This document shows, in pieces, positions 1 to 10,300 of a DNA stretch of 64,000 nt. Positions within the stretch are counted from its first letter, which is position 1; each line of letters starts with the position of its first letter. The position numbers were made by a program, and so were the translations under genes. Source of the DNA: Pedobacter polysacchareus (GTDB taxonomy: Bacteria; Bacteroidota; Bacteroidia; Sphingobacteriales; Sphingobacteriaceae); assembly GCF_019802255.1 (NCBI RefSeq), contig NZ_JAHYSS010000001.1:643333-707332 (forward strand), read 5' to 3'. The notes under the pieces were generated by a model. That model ran no database searches and was not told the origin of the DNA. It was given only the letters and a program-made list of their open reading frames with translations.

Positions 1-149
1 TTACGGTACTGGCATCGCTGACAGGAATTCCAGCAATTGCAATTCCTTTGGGCAATAATAATGAAGGATTACCGTTAAGCTTACAGCTTATGGCAAAGCA
101 CTTTAAGGAACAGGAACTGTTGTCCCTGTCCCATACATTTTTAACCTAG
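1..149 (+). CDS. GatA-type amidase, C-terminal end (5' part outside window)
   Basis: An open frame enters from the left edge and stops at 147-149, giving the last 48 residues. The segments GIPAIAIPLG and GLPLSLQLMAKHF match the conserved C-terminal end of amidase-signature enzymes such as GatA, which makes glutamine-derived ammonia for tRNA-dependent amidation. The Ser-cisSer-Lys catalytic triad lies outside the window, so GatA proper cannot be told from a general amidase. The next gene starts 23 bp downstream in the same direction. Confidence 0.65.
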   Translation, partial: TVLASLTGIPAIAIPLGNNNEGLPLSLQLMAKHFKEQELLSLSHTFLT

Positions 150-172
150 AACCATGTCACCAAACATTGCCT

Positions 173-1396
173 ATGAAAATAAATGTACTTTTTGCATCCT
201 GTATTATAGCATTAACCAGCTTTTCAGCAGCAGCTCAGCAACCGCAAGGGTCCCTACAAATTATTGATACACTTGCTTTACCGGTTTTACCAGAAACACC
301 AACTTTTCACAACCATAATTACGTGTTTAAAGCACGTCTGGACTCGATCCAGAAAATGGTGCCCCTCAGCTATAATGAACATGTACAAAAGTACATTGAC
401 GTATATAGCAGTCGGAAAGATATGATGGGGAAGATGATCGGCCTGTCCGATTATTACTTCCCCGTTTTTGAAAAAGCACTGAAGTTTTATAATATCCCCG
501 AAGAAATCAAATACCTGCCCATTATAGAATCTTCTATGAATGCCCATGCGGTATCCCGGGTAGGCGCCACAGGTTTATGGCAGTTCATGTTTGCCACGGC
601 AAAAGATTATGGACTGAATATGGACAATTTTGTGGATGAAAGAAAAGACCCGATCCAGGCCAGCTATGCAGCAGCAGCTTATTTTAAAGATGCTTATCAG
701 GAATTGGGCGACTGGCTCCTGGCCATTGCCGCTTACAACTGCGGAATGGGCAATGTAAAAAGGGCTATCATCAAAGCAGATTCCCATGATTTTTGGGAAA
801 TCAGACCTTACCTTCCTTTAGAAACACGTAATTATGTGCCTGCATTTATTGCTGCTCTTTACGTGATGAAGTGTTCCGGACAACACCAGATTAAAGCACA
901 GGCCTCCCCATTTGTTAAAAATACCGATACCATTCATGTGAATCGCTTTGTGTCCCTGCCGCAATTGGCTACGGCACTCAGCATGGAAGAAGATGCACTC
1001 TGCAGTCTGAACCCAAGTTATAAGAAGAAGATCGTGAATGGGACGGAATTAGAACCCAAGCGCATTGTAATTCCTAAAGTAAACATGGCACAGTTTGCGG
1101 AAATCTATGAAGTATTGAACAATGCAGAGCTGGACGTGAACCAGAATGTATACCTTGCTTCCAATGATGACCGACGTGTCAAAAAGAAAATCACGGCAAA
1201 ACCAGTTGCTGCGGTTAGTTACCATAAGGTGGTTCCCGGGCAAACCCTCAGCGCCATCGCCAATAAATACAATGTAGAAGTCCAGGATTTAAAAGTATGG
1301 AACGGCCTTAAGAGCTCCTCCATTGTACCTGGACAAAAACTAAAAATCCATAATCCAGAACCTGCCAAGCGAAAAAAATCCGCTATTCAGGGATAA
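173..1396 (+). CDS. Membrane-bound lytic murein transglycosylase (MltD-like) with LysM domain
   Basis: A 407-residue exported protein that should cleave peptidoglycan glycan strands in the periplasm. The first ATG, at 173, begins a typical signal peptide (residues 1 to about 21, ending SAAAQ); the in-frame TTG at 167 adds only two residues and is unlikely. The SLT (lysozyme-like) domain covers roughly residues 80-230: LPIIES carries the probable catalytic Glu119, followed by GATGLWQFM and AYNCGMGNV, the three family motifs. A LysM peptidoglycan-binding repeat (VVPGQTLSAIANKYNV ... VPGQKLKI) ends the protein. MltD of E. coli has the same order but usually two LysM repeats. It lies 23 bp after the amidase gene and may be cotranscribed. 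Confidence 0.9.
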   Translation: MKINVLFASCIIALTSFSAAAQQPQGSLQIIDTLALPVLPETPTFHNHNYVFKARLDSIQKMVPLSYNEHVQKYIDVYSSRKDMMGKMIGLSDYYFPVFEKALKFYNIPEEIKYLPIIESSMNAHAVSRVGATGLWQFMFATAKDYGLNMDNFVDERKDPIQASYAAAAYFKDAYQELGDWLLAIAAYNCGMGNVKRAIIKADSHDFWEIRPYLPLETRNYVPAFIAALYVMKCSGQHQIKAQASPFVKNTDTIHVNRFVSLPQLATALSMEEDALCSLNPSYKKKIVNGTELEPKRIVIPKVNMAQFAEIYEVLNNAELDVNQNVYLASNDDRRVKKKITAKPVAAVSYHKVVPGQTLSAIANKYNVEVQDLKVWNGLKSSSIVPGQKLKIHNPEPAKRKKSAIQG

Positions 1397-1450
1397 AACC
1401 TGCCACTCCATACTGATTCCTTTTTTATTTCAGGGCTAATTAAAAGATTG

Positions 1451-1458
1451 TAACTTTG
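1451..1458 (+). promoter_or_regulatory. Bacteroidota -7 promoter element upstream of maeB
   Basis: TAACTTTG is an exact match to the Bacteroidota primary sigma -7 consensus TAnnTTTG and ends 22 nt before the maeB ATG. No clear TTG is seen 19-21 nt upstream, so the -33 element is weak. Confidence 0.5.
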
Positions 1459-1480
1459 GCCCTTTATAAATGACTGATTT

Positions 1481-3796
1481 ATGAGTAAAATTAACAGGAA
1501 GCAAGATGCTTTGGATTACCACTCGCAAGGGCGACCGGGAAAAATACAAGTTATACCCACGAAACCAACGAACTCTCAAAGAGATCTGGCGCTGGCGTAT
1601 TCTCCAGGGGTAGCTGAACCTTGTTTAAAAATTGCAGAAAACACTGAAGATGTATATAAATATACTGCTAAAGGAAACCTGGTAGCTGTAATTAGTAATG
1701 GTACAGCAGTATTGGGTCTTGGCGATATAGGTCCGGAAGCGGGTAAACCGGTGATGGAAGGTAAAGGTCTTCTTTTTAAGATCTTCGCTGATATTGACGT
1801 TTTTGATCTGGAACTGGATACTAAAAATGTTGATGATTTTGTTAAAATCGTAAAAGCACTGGAGCCAACTTTTGGTGGGGTGAATTTAGAAGATATTAAA
1901 GCACCAGAGTGCTTTGAAATTGAACGTCGCTTAAAAGAGGAGATGAATATCCCTGTGATGCACGACGATCAGCATGGTACCGCCATTATCTCCGCTGCAG
2001 CATTAATCAATGCCTGCGAATTGCAGAAAAAGAAAATGGATAAGATTAAGATTGTGGTGAATGGGGCCGGTGCTGCCGCGATTTCATGTACCCGTCTTTA
2101 TGTTTCTTTAGGTGCTAAAAAAGAAAATATCGTGATGTGCGACCGTACTGGCGTCATCAGAGCCGACAGAGAAAAACTGGACGACATCAAAGCTGAATTT
2201 GCGACGACAAGAGACCTTCGTACTTTGGAAGAAGCTATGAAAGATTCTGATGTATTCATCGGTCTTTCTTCTGCCGACTGCGTAACGGTAGAGATGTTGA
2301 AATCTATGGCTAAGAATCCTATTGTTTTTGCAATGGCGAATCCTAATCCAGAGATTGCTTACGAACTGGCCATCAGTTCCCGTAAAGATTTAATTATGGC
2401 TACAGGACGTTCTGATTATCCTAATCAGGTGAATAACGTACTGGGCTTCCCATATATTTTTAGAGGTGCATTAGATGTTAGGGCAACCAGCATCAATGAG
2501 GAAATGAAAATTGCCGCGGTGAAAGCAATTGCTGAACTGGCTAAAAAATCTGTTCCTGAGGCGGTAAACATGGCCTACAATGAGAAAAATATTAAATTTG
2601 GTAAAGACTATATCATTCCTAAACCGGTGGATTTGCGACTGATGACCAATGTTTCTTCGGCAGTAGCCAAAGCAGCAATTGACTCAGGAGTAGCACGTAA
2701 AATCATCACCGATTGGGATGCTTATACGGAAGAATTGAAAACCAGGTTGGGAATGGATGATGCCATCATGCGCGCCATCACCAATAAAGCGAAATCTGAT
2801 CCTAAACGTGTAGTATTCACCGAGGCGGATAACTATAAAATCCTTAAAGCGGCACAGATCGTTAAAGACGAAAATATTGCCATTCCAATCTTATTAGGTA
2901 AAAGAGCGGTTATCGAGCAGATCATTGAAGAAAATGCACTGGAATTAGAAGGTGTAGAGATCATTGATCCAATGTTAGAGCCGGAACGCATGAAAAAATA
3001 TGCGGATAACCTTTACCAAAAGAGACAAAGAAGAGGGGTAACCTTGTTCGAAGCCAACAAATTCTTACGCGATAGAAATTACTTCGGTGCTTCTATGGTA
3101 GAATTTGGTGAAGCAGATGCCATGATCTCTGGTCTGACCAAAAATTATGTGTCTACCATCAAGCCTGCACTACAGGTAATCGGTACGGAGCCAGGTGTAA
3201 ACCGTGTGGCTGGAATGTACATGATGATGACCAAAAAAGGTCCAGTATTCTTTGGCGATACTACCGTAAATGTAGATCCTACAGTAGAAGAATTAGTAGA
3301 CATTACTTTGTTACTAGACTCTGCGGTGCGTAAATTCAACATTCAGCCGCGTATAGCCCTACTTTCTTACTCTAATTTTGGGTCAAATGAAGGTGTTGTG
3401 CCTGAAAAAGTGAGAAAAGCAGTGAAAATTCTTCACGAAAAGCACCCTGAAATTATCGTAGACGGTGAAATGCAAGGAAATTTTGCAATTAACAACGAGT
3501 TATTGAAAGATAACTTTCCTTTTAGTAGCTTAGTAGATGCCCCTGCAAATACACTGGTATTCCCTAATTTGGAATCTGGAAATATTGCCTACAAATTGTT
3601 ACAGGAACTAGGCGGAGCAGAAGCAGTAGGTCCTATTCTATTGGGATTGAACAAACCTGTTCACATTGTACAGCTAGGTAGTTCAGTTCGTGAGATTGTG
3701 AACATGGTCACTTTAGCTGTTTTAGATGTACAGTCTAAAGAACAAGAAGCCCTGGCTAAAAAGGGTGGTTTATTAAAAAGAATAATTAAGAAATAA
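1481..3796 (+). CDS. maeB: NADP-dependent malic enzyme with C-terminal phosphotransacetylase-like domain (MaeB type)
   Basis: A 771-residue two-part protein. Residues 1 to about 430 are malic enzyme, which oxidatively decarboxylates malate to pyruvate and makes NADPH for anabolism. Visible motifs are [24 protein letters not shown] and the Rossmann turn GAGAAA near residue 195. From about residue 440 (RVVFTEADN) to the end is a phosphate acetyl/butyryltransferase-like domain. In the MaeB family this tail is known to be catalytically silent and to bind acetyl-CoA as an allosteric signal. The length is normal for MaeB. A TAnnTTTG box lies just upstream. The ruvA gene follows after 3 bp, so the two may share a transcript. 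Confidence 0.95.
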   Translation: MSKINRKQDALDYHSQGRPGKIQVIPTKPTNSQRDLALAYSPGVAEPCLKIAENTEDVYKYTAKGNLVAVISNGTAVLGLGDIGPEAGKPVMEGKGLLFKIFADIDVFDLELDTKNVDDFVKIVKALEPTFGGVNLEDIKAPECFEIERRLKEEMNIPVMHDDQHGTAIISAAALINACELQKKKMDKIKIVVNGAGAAAISCTRLYVSLGAKKENIVMCDRTGVIRADREKLDDIKAEFATTRDLRTLEEAMKDSDVFIGLSSADCVTVEMLKSMAKNPIVFAMANPNPEIAYELAISSRKDLIMATGRSDYPNQVNNVLGFPYIFRGALDVRATSINEEMKIAAVKAIAELAKKSVPEAVNMAYNEKNIKFGKDYIIPKPVDLRLMTNVSSAVAKAAIDSGVARKIITDWDAYTEELKTRLGMDDAIMRAITNKAKSDPKRVVFTEADNYKILKAAQIVKDENIAIPILLGKRAVIEQIIEENALELEGVEIIDPMLEPERMKKYADNLYQKRQRRGVTLFEANKFLRDRNYFGASMVEFGEADAMISGLTKNYVSTIKPALQVIGTEPGVNRVAGMYMMMTKKGPVFFGDTTVNVDPTVEELVDITLLLDSAVRKFNIQPRIALLSYSNFGSNEGVVPEKVRKAVKILHEKHPEIIVDGEMQGNFAINNELLKDNFPFSSLVDAPANTLVFPNLESGNIAYKLLQELGGAEAVGPILLGLNKPVHIVQLGSSVREIVNMVTLAVLDVQSKEQEALAKKGGLLKRIIKK

Positions 3797-3799
3797 GAT

Positions 3800-4384
3800 A
3801 TGTTTGAATATATTGATGGTAAGCTCACCTTTAAATGCCCCGCTTATATTGTTGTGGAGGCCGGAGGAATTGGTTACCACATCAATATTTCACTAAATAC
3901 TTATAGCAGTCTGGCAGATGCAGAAAGATGTAAAGTTTACCTCTGGACGCATATTAAGGAAGATGCACATACCTTATATGGATTTGCAGAGGAGGGAGAG
4001 CGCAGGCTCTTCCTTCATCTGATTTCCGTTTCTGGAATCGGTCCCAATACCGGTAGGATGATGCTCTCTTCCATTACCCCTATAGAAATTCAAGCTGCTA
4101 TTGTAAATGGTGATTTGCCTTTGATCCAGCGGATTAAAGGTATTGGTACGAAAACGGCTCAGCGCCTCGTGCTGGAATTACAGGATAAATTGAAAAAAGA
4201 AGGTACAGGATCACTGATCGCCGCACCGCTTAATAATACTGCTAGAGAAGAAGCTTTATCCGCTTTGATGATGCTTGGGTTTGCAAAACAACCGGCAGAA
4301 AAATCAATCGATAGTGCAGTGAAAAATGGAGGTGCAGATTTAACAGTAGAACAAATGATAAAAATAGCTTTGAAGAACTTATAG
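3800..4384 (+). CDS. ruvA: Holliday junction branch migration protein RuvA
   Basis: A 194-residue protein of standard RuvA length. RuvA tetramers bind four-way DNA junctions and recruit the RuvB motor for branch migration during recombination repair. Residues 1-62 form the OB fold (MFEYIDGKLTF start). Two helix-hairpin-helix motifs follow: VSGIGPNTGRMML near 75-88 and IKGIGTKTAQRLVLEL near 112-127. The C-terminal three-helix domain that contacts RuvB is present after the flexible linker. No ruvB or ruvC is in the window. It lies 3 bp after maeB and 9 bp before sprA; the ruvA-sprA-gcvH order is common in Bacteroidota. Confidence 0.96.
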   Translation: MFEYIDGKLTFKCPAYIVVEAGGIGYHINISLNTYSSLADAERCKVYLWTHIKEDAHTLYGFAEEGERRLFLHLISVSGIGPNTGRMMLSSITPIEIQAAIVNGDLPLIQRIKGIGTKTAQRLVLELQDKLKKEGTGSLIAAPLNNTAREEALSALMMLGFAKQPAEKSIDSAVKNGGADLTVEQMIKIALKNL

Positions 4385-4393
4385 AATTTTACC

Positions 4394-7300
4394 TTGAAAA
4401 CCCTATTAACGCTCCTCTTTACCTTATTTCTCTGCCTTGGCGGACAAATAGCTTTTTCCCAGACTGTAAGGCCTCAGGTAAGAAATTCCGATACGACAAA
4501 GAATTCCTTCAGTTTGAAGGAAAAGCAACGATTAGGTCTTAGAAACCTCAACAATTCCTTCAAGCCACTTCCCGACAATGTGAAAAGGGAGGTCGAGTAT
4601 GATGCGAAAAATAAAAGATACATCATTCGCCAGCGGATTGGGAACCAGCTATTCTCTGCTCCGCAATATTTAACCATTGAAGAATACCAGCGTTTGGTGA
4701 ATTCTGAGATGAAGCGCGACAACTGGCGCATGTATTCCAACGAAGAAATTAATGAAGTCAGAAAGAATGGGCTAATTCCTAGCCTGAAAGTCAATAGCAA
4801 AGCTTTTGAAAGGATTTTTGGCGGAACAACCATAGACATACAGCCTCGTGGTGAGGCCGAACTGACCTTCCTGGGAAGGATCAATAAAAATGAAAATCCA
4901 CTGTTCAACGAACGTCAGCGCGTACAGGGAAATTTTGATTTTAACCAGCGCATCCAGATGGATGTGATCGGTAATATTGGTACCCGTATGAAGGTCAATA
5001 TGAACTACAATACCGAAGCGCAATTTGATTTTGAAAATCAGGTGAAACTAGATTATGTAGGAGGAAAGGACGACATTATCCAGAAGATTGAAGCAGGTAA
5101 CGTGAGCCTGCCCCTAAGTACCTCGCTGATCAATGGCACACAGGCGCTTTTTGGGATAAAAACACAGCTGCAATTTGGGAAGCTGAATGTGAGCACAGTG
5201 TTCTCCCAGCAGAAATCACAATCGCGGGAAATCCGCATCAATAATGGCGCACAGCAGAATGAATTCAGGTTAAGTGCCGATAATTATGAAGCCAATAAAC
5301 ACTATTTCTTAGCGCAGTATTTTAGACAAAATTACAATAAAACCTTAGCTACGCCCCCAACGCTTACTTCAGGCGTGTTGATTACCAGGGTAGAGGTTTG
5401 GATTACCAATAAAACAGGAAATACACAGGGCTCCAGAGATGTGATGGCCCTGATGGATTTAGGGGAAAATGCACCCTACAATCAAACGATTGTTGGTGGT
5501 GGATCGGCCCTGCCTTCTGGATTTGACAATCCACAGTTCCCAAGACAATCCAATAATTTATTGTCGCAATTGCCCGCAGATGCCAGGTTAACCAATTCAA
5601 ATGCCATCATTCCTTTCTTTGCAGCAAATGGAGGTACAGATAACTACGCCAAGCTCACGTATGCCAGAAAATTGGCCGATAGAGAGTTTACTTTCCATCC
5701 GCAGCTGGGTTATATTTCCCTGAATAATGCCTTGAACACAGATGAGGTATTGACCGTCGCTTACCGATATACTTACCGTGGGGTAGAATATCAGGTGGGG
5801 GAGTTCTCTACCGACATTTCATTCGACCCGGGATCGCCAAAGGTCTTGTTTACAAAGATGCTGAAAAATGAAACTTTGAAAACTAAATTGCCAATCTGGA
5901 ACCTGATGATGAAAAACATCTATTCTATCGGTGGATACCAGATCAGTCCGATGAATTTTAAATTGGACATCTTCCGCATCGATGATAAATCAGGCGTAGA
6001 AAAACCATACATCGAAGAAGGGGAGAAGCTGGATGCCAACCGGAGGCCATTGAAGAATAAACAATGGATTCAGGTAACCGGTTTAGACCGCTTAAATCAA
6101 CAAAAAGAAAGAAGTCCAGATGGGGTATTCGATTTTGAAGCAGAAAATAAACCCTTTGGAACCAATGATAATATCGCATTTAATACCCCGATAAACAGCA
6201 ATAACAACCCGGGAAATACAAATGCCTCCAATACCAACCTGACCAATTTCTCTACCAATACCATGAGTGGTTACATTACCATTGATCCCTTGAATGGAAG
6301 AATCATCTTCCCTTTAGTTGAGCCCTTTGGTAGGGACCTGGCCGATCAGTTTGAGGCTTCAGAACTGCCATTGATCCAAAAATATACTTATCCCGCTTTA
6401 TATGACTCCACAAAAGTGGTGGCACAGCAGCTGTTCAGCAACCAGAACCGCTATTTCATTAAAGGTGCTTATCAAAGTCAGGTGGCTTCAGAATTTAGCT
6501 TAAACTCTATCAATGTTCCGGAAGGATCGGTAAAGGTGTTTGCCGGTACGATTCCTTTGCAGGAAGGCGTGGATTTTACAGTGGATTACCAGGGTGGAAG
6601 GGTGAGAATCCTCAATACCGCAATCTTGATTTCTGGACAGCCGATCAGAATATCTACAGAAAATAATGAGCTATTTGGTTTGCAGCAGCGTTCGTTGTTC
6701 GGAACCAGATTTGATTATAAAGTAAACAATAAACTGAATCTTGGGGCAACCTTGATGAACCTAACGGAGAAACCACTGACGCCAAAAGTGAATGTGGGGG
6801 AAGAGCCGATTTCTAACACCATGTGGGGAGTAGATTTGAACTATAGCACGCCATCCAGATTCCTGACGAAATTGGTGGATAAACTGCCTTTCATTTCTAC
6901 AAAAGTACCTTCCAGTCTGACGTTCTCCGGAGAGTTTGCACAATTGATTCCAGGCCATCCGAAAGCCTTGAACTTCGGCGGACAAAAAGGTGGCGTGAGT
7001 TACCTGGATGATTTTGAAGCCTCACGCTCCGTGATTGATTTGAAAAGCTCTATGGCCTGGCAATTGTCGGGAACACCACAGCTTTTCTCTGAATCCAGCA
7101 GGATTGACGATTTAAGCTATGGTTTCAATAGGGCCTTAATCGCTTTCTACAACATCGACCCGATATTTTACAATAGAAATGATGCCAGCTTACCGGCCGG
7201 TTTGAGAAATAACAAAAATGAATTGTCTAACCATTATGTTCGTCAGGTTATCGAACAGGAGGTGTTTCCTTTCAAAGAAACGGGTACAGGACAGCCATTC

Positions 7301-10300
7301 GCCCTGCCAACTTTGGATGTGGCATTTTATCCGACAGTTCGTGGTCCTTACAATTATACGCCTACAGGATTTAACCAGGCGGGTATGTTGAATAACCCAC
7401 GTTCCCGCTGGGGAGGTTTATTCAGAAGGATTGAAACCAATGATTTTGAAGCTTTGAACATTGAGTTCATTGAGCTTTGGGTAATGGACCCGAATATTTA
7501 TAAACCGAACAGTTTGGGGGGTGATCTGTATTTCAACTTGGGGAACATCTCGGAGGACATTTTGAAAGACGGAAGAAAATCTTTGGAGAATGGTCTCCCT
7601 GCCGATGGCGATCCTTCTAAATATGATGAAACCAATTGGGGAAGGGTACCGAAATTGCAGCCGGTAGTTCAGGCTTTCGACAATGATCCTAATGCCAGAA
7701 AAGCACAGGATGTGGGATTAGATGGATTGGCAAATAAAGACGAGCAACTGAAATTCTCTACTTTGATCAACCAGATTAAAGGACAGTTGAATCCTGACGC
7801 AGCCAATGCTTTAGAAAATGACCCTTCATCGGATGATTACAGTTATTTCAGAGGTCCGGATTTAGACCGTGAAAATGCAGGGATTTTAAAACGTTACCAA
7901 CGCTATAACGGAACAGAAGGAAACTCAAAAACGGCAGAGCAATCCCGTGCAGAACTGGGCGTAGAAAACTCGGCTTCGACTTCTTTACCAGATGGGGAAG
8001 ACATCAACAGAGATAACAATATGACGCAATCTGATGAGTACTTCCAATACAAAGTTTCCATGCGTCCGGGCGACCTGATGGTGGGACAAAACTTTGTGAC
8101 GGATAAAGTAACTTCTCAGGTGAAACTGGCAAACGGAAGTACACAACCTGTGACCTGGTACCAGATCCGTATTCCTTTGGCGCAATACCAGGACCGTATT
8201 GGTGGAATCCAGGATTTTAAGTCTATCCGTTTCATCAGGATGTTCCTGACCAATTTTGCCGATACTACCGTATTGAGGTTTGGAAAAATCCAATTGGTAA
8301 GAGGTGAATGGAGACAATACAATCCAAATGATGATCCTTCACAAACGATCGTAGATCCTGCTTTAGGGACGATTGCTTCTGATAAATCGACGATAGAAGT
8401 TGCTACCGTGAATATTGAGGAGAATGGTAAACGTACCCCGATTCCTTATGTGATTCCTCCAGGTATCGAAAGAGAACGTGATTTTAGCAATTACCGTGGC
8501 GATACCCGTCAGAATGAGCAGTCGCTATCAGTGACCATTAAAAACCTGAAAGATGGTTATGGAAGGGCAGCATTTAAAACCGGTTTCAACGATTTCAGGT
8601 CTTATAAACACCTGGAAATGTACATCCATGCGGAGGCTTTAGGAACCAGTATATTAAAAGATAACGACCTGAGTGCTTTCCTGAGAATCGGTACCGACAA
8701 TCAGGACAATTACTATGAATATTCACAGCCTTTAAAGGTGACGCTTCCTGGTACCAGTGATCCGAATGCGATCTGGCCGGAGCAGAATAAAATGGACATT
8801 ACCCTAGAGTTTTTCCAGAAAGCGAAACTAGAAAGAAACAACGCGAAAACCAGTACCGGTGCGCCATGGCCAATCAATATTCCATACATCTATACGGTGG
8901 ATGGCAAATCGATTACCATCAAAGGACAGCCGGATATGAGTAAAGTAAGGGTCTACATGCTGGGGGTTAAAAATCCTTACCGTGCAAATGGCAATGACGA
9001 TGGGATGGAGAAAAATGCCATCATCTGGTTCAATGAGCTTCGTTTAACGGAATTTGATGAGCGAGGCGGATGGGCAGCTACTGCTAGAATGAATGCTAAA
9101 CTGGCCGATTTTGCAGATGTTAACGTATCCGGAAGTAAATCGACCATCGGTTTCGGTTCTTTAGAAACCAGAGTGAGCGAGAGAAACAGAGCAGACAATG
9201 TGTTCTTTGACATCTCTTCGAGCATGGAACTGGGCAAGTTTTTTCCTAAGAAAACAGGCATCAAAGTGCCGATGTTTGTAAGTTATTCCAGTCAGGTAGC
9301 TACTCCTCAATACAACCCGAGCATGCCGGATATTGAGTTGAAAAATGCATTGGATGCCGCTTCAAAACCACAGCGGGATTCTATCCTGAACTTTTCACAG
9401 GACTATACCACCAGAAGCAGTATCAACTTCACAAATGTGAGAAAAGAAAGAACAGACCCGGAAGCAAAACCTAAGGTTTGGGACATTGAAAACTTCAACG
9501 TCAGCTATGCTTATACGAAGTATTCACACCGTGATTTTATCATAGAAAATAATTTCCAAAAGACTTACAGGGCTTCCCTGGGCTATAACTATGCCGGATT
9601 GGCGAAAACGTATGAGCCTTTCAAAAAGATCATCAAGAACAATACACTGGCCTTACTGAAAGATTTCAACTTTAGCCTGATGCCTTCTGCGATTAACTTC
9701 AGAATAGATGTAGATCGTTTCTATTCTGAAAATAGTTTGAGAAATAATGATCCGATGAATTCTATTCCGGTTAACACTACGTTTAATAAAAACTTCCTGG
9801 TGTCGAGGGTGTACGGAATTTCCTGGAACCTGAGTAAATCGCTAACCATGGACATTGATGCGACCAATTATTCCATCATCGATGAGCCTTTCGGCAGAAT
9901 CCAGGGGTTGAAAAGAGACACCTTATGGCAGAATATGCTGAGGCTGGGCCGTACTACAGATTACAGTCACAACCTGAACTTTACTTATAATTTGCCGATC
10001 AGTAAGATCCCAGGATTGGATTGGGTGAATGTGGCCACACGTTACGGAACCAATTTCAACTGGCAGACAGAACCGCTTTCTACCTTGAGAGATCCAAACA
10101 TCAACCTTGGAAATACGATTCAAAACTCCAGAACAATTCAGGTAAATCCTAATTTAAACCTGGCTTCACTCTATAACAAATTCGGATTTGTCCGTAAAGG
10201 AAATGGGGCAGGAGGAAAAAATGTCTGGGTAGGCTTATTGACAAGTGTGAAAAATGTAGTGGGAGCTTACACGCAAACCAAGGGGATTTTCTTACCGGGT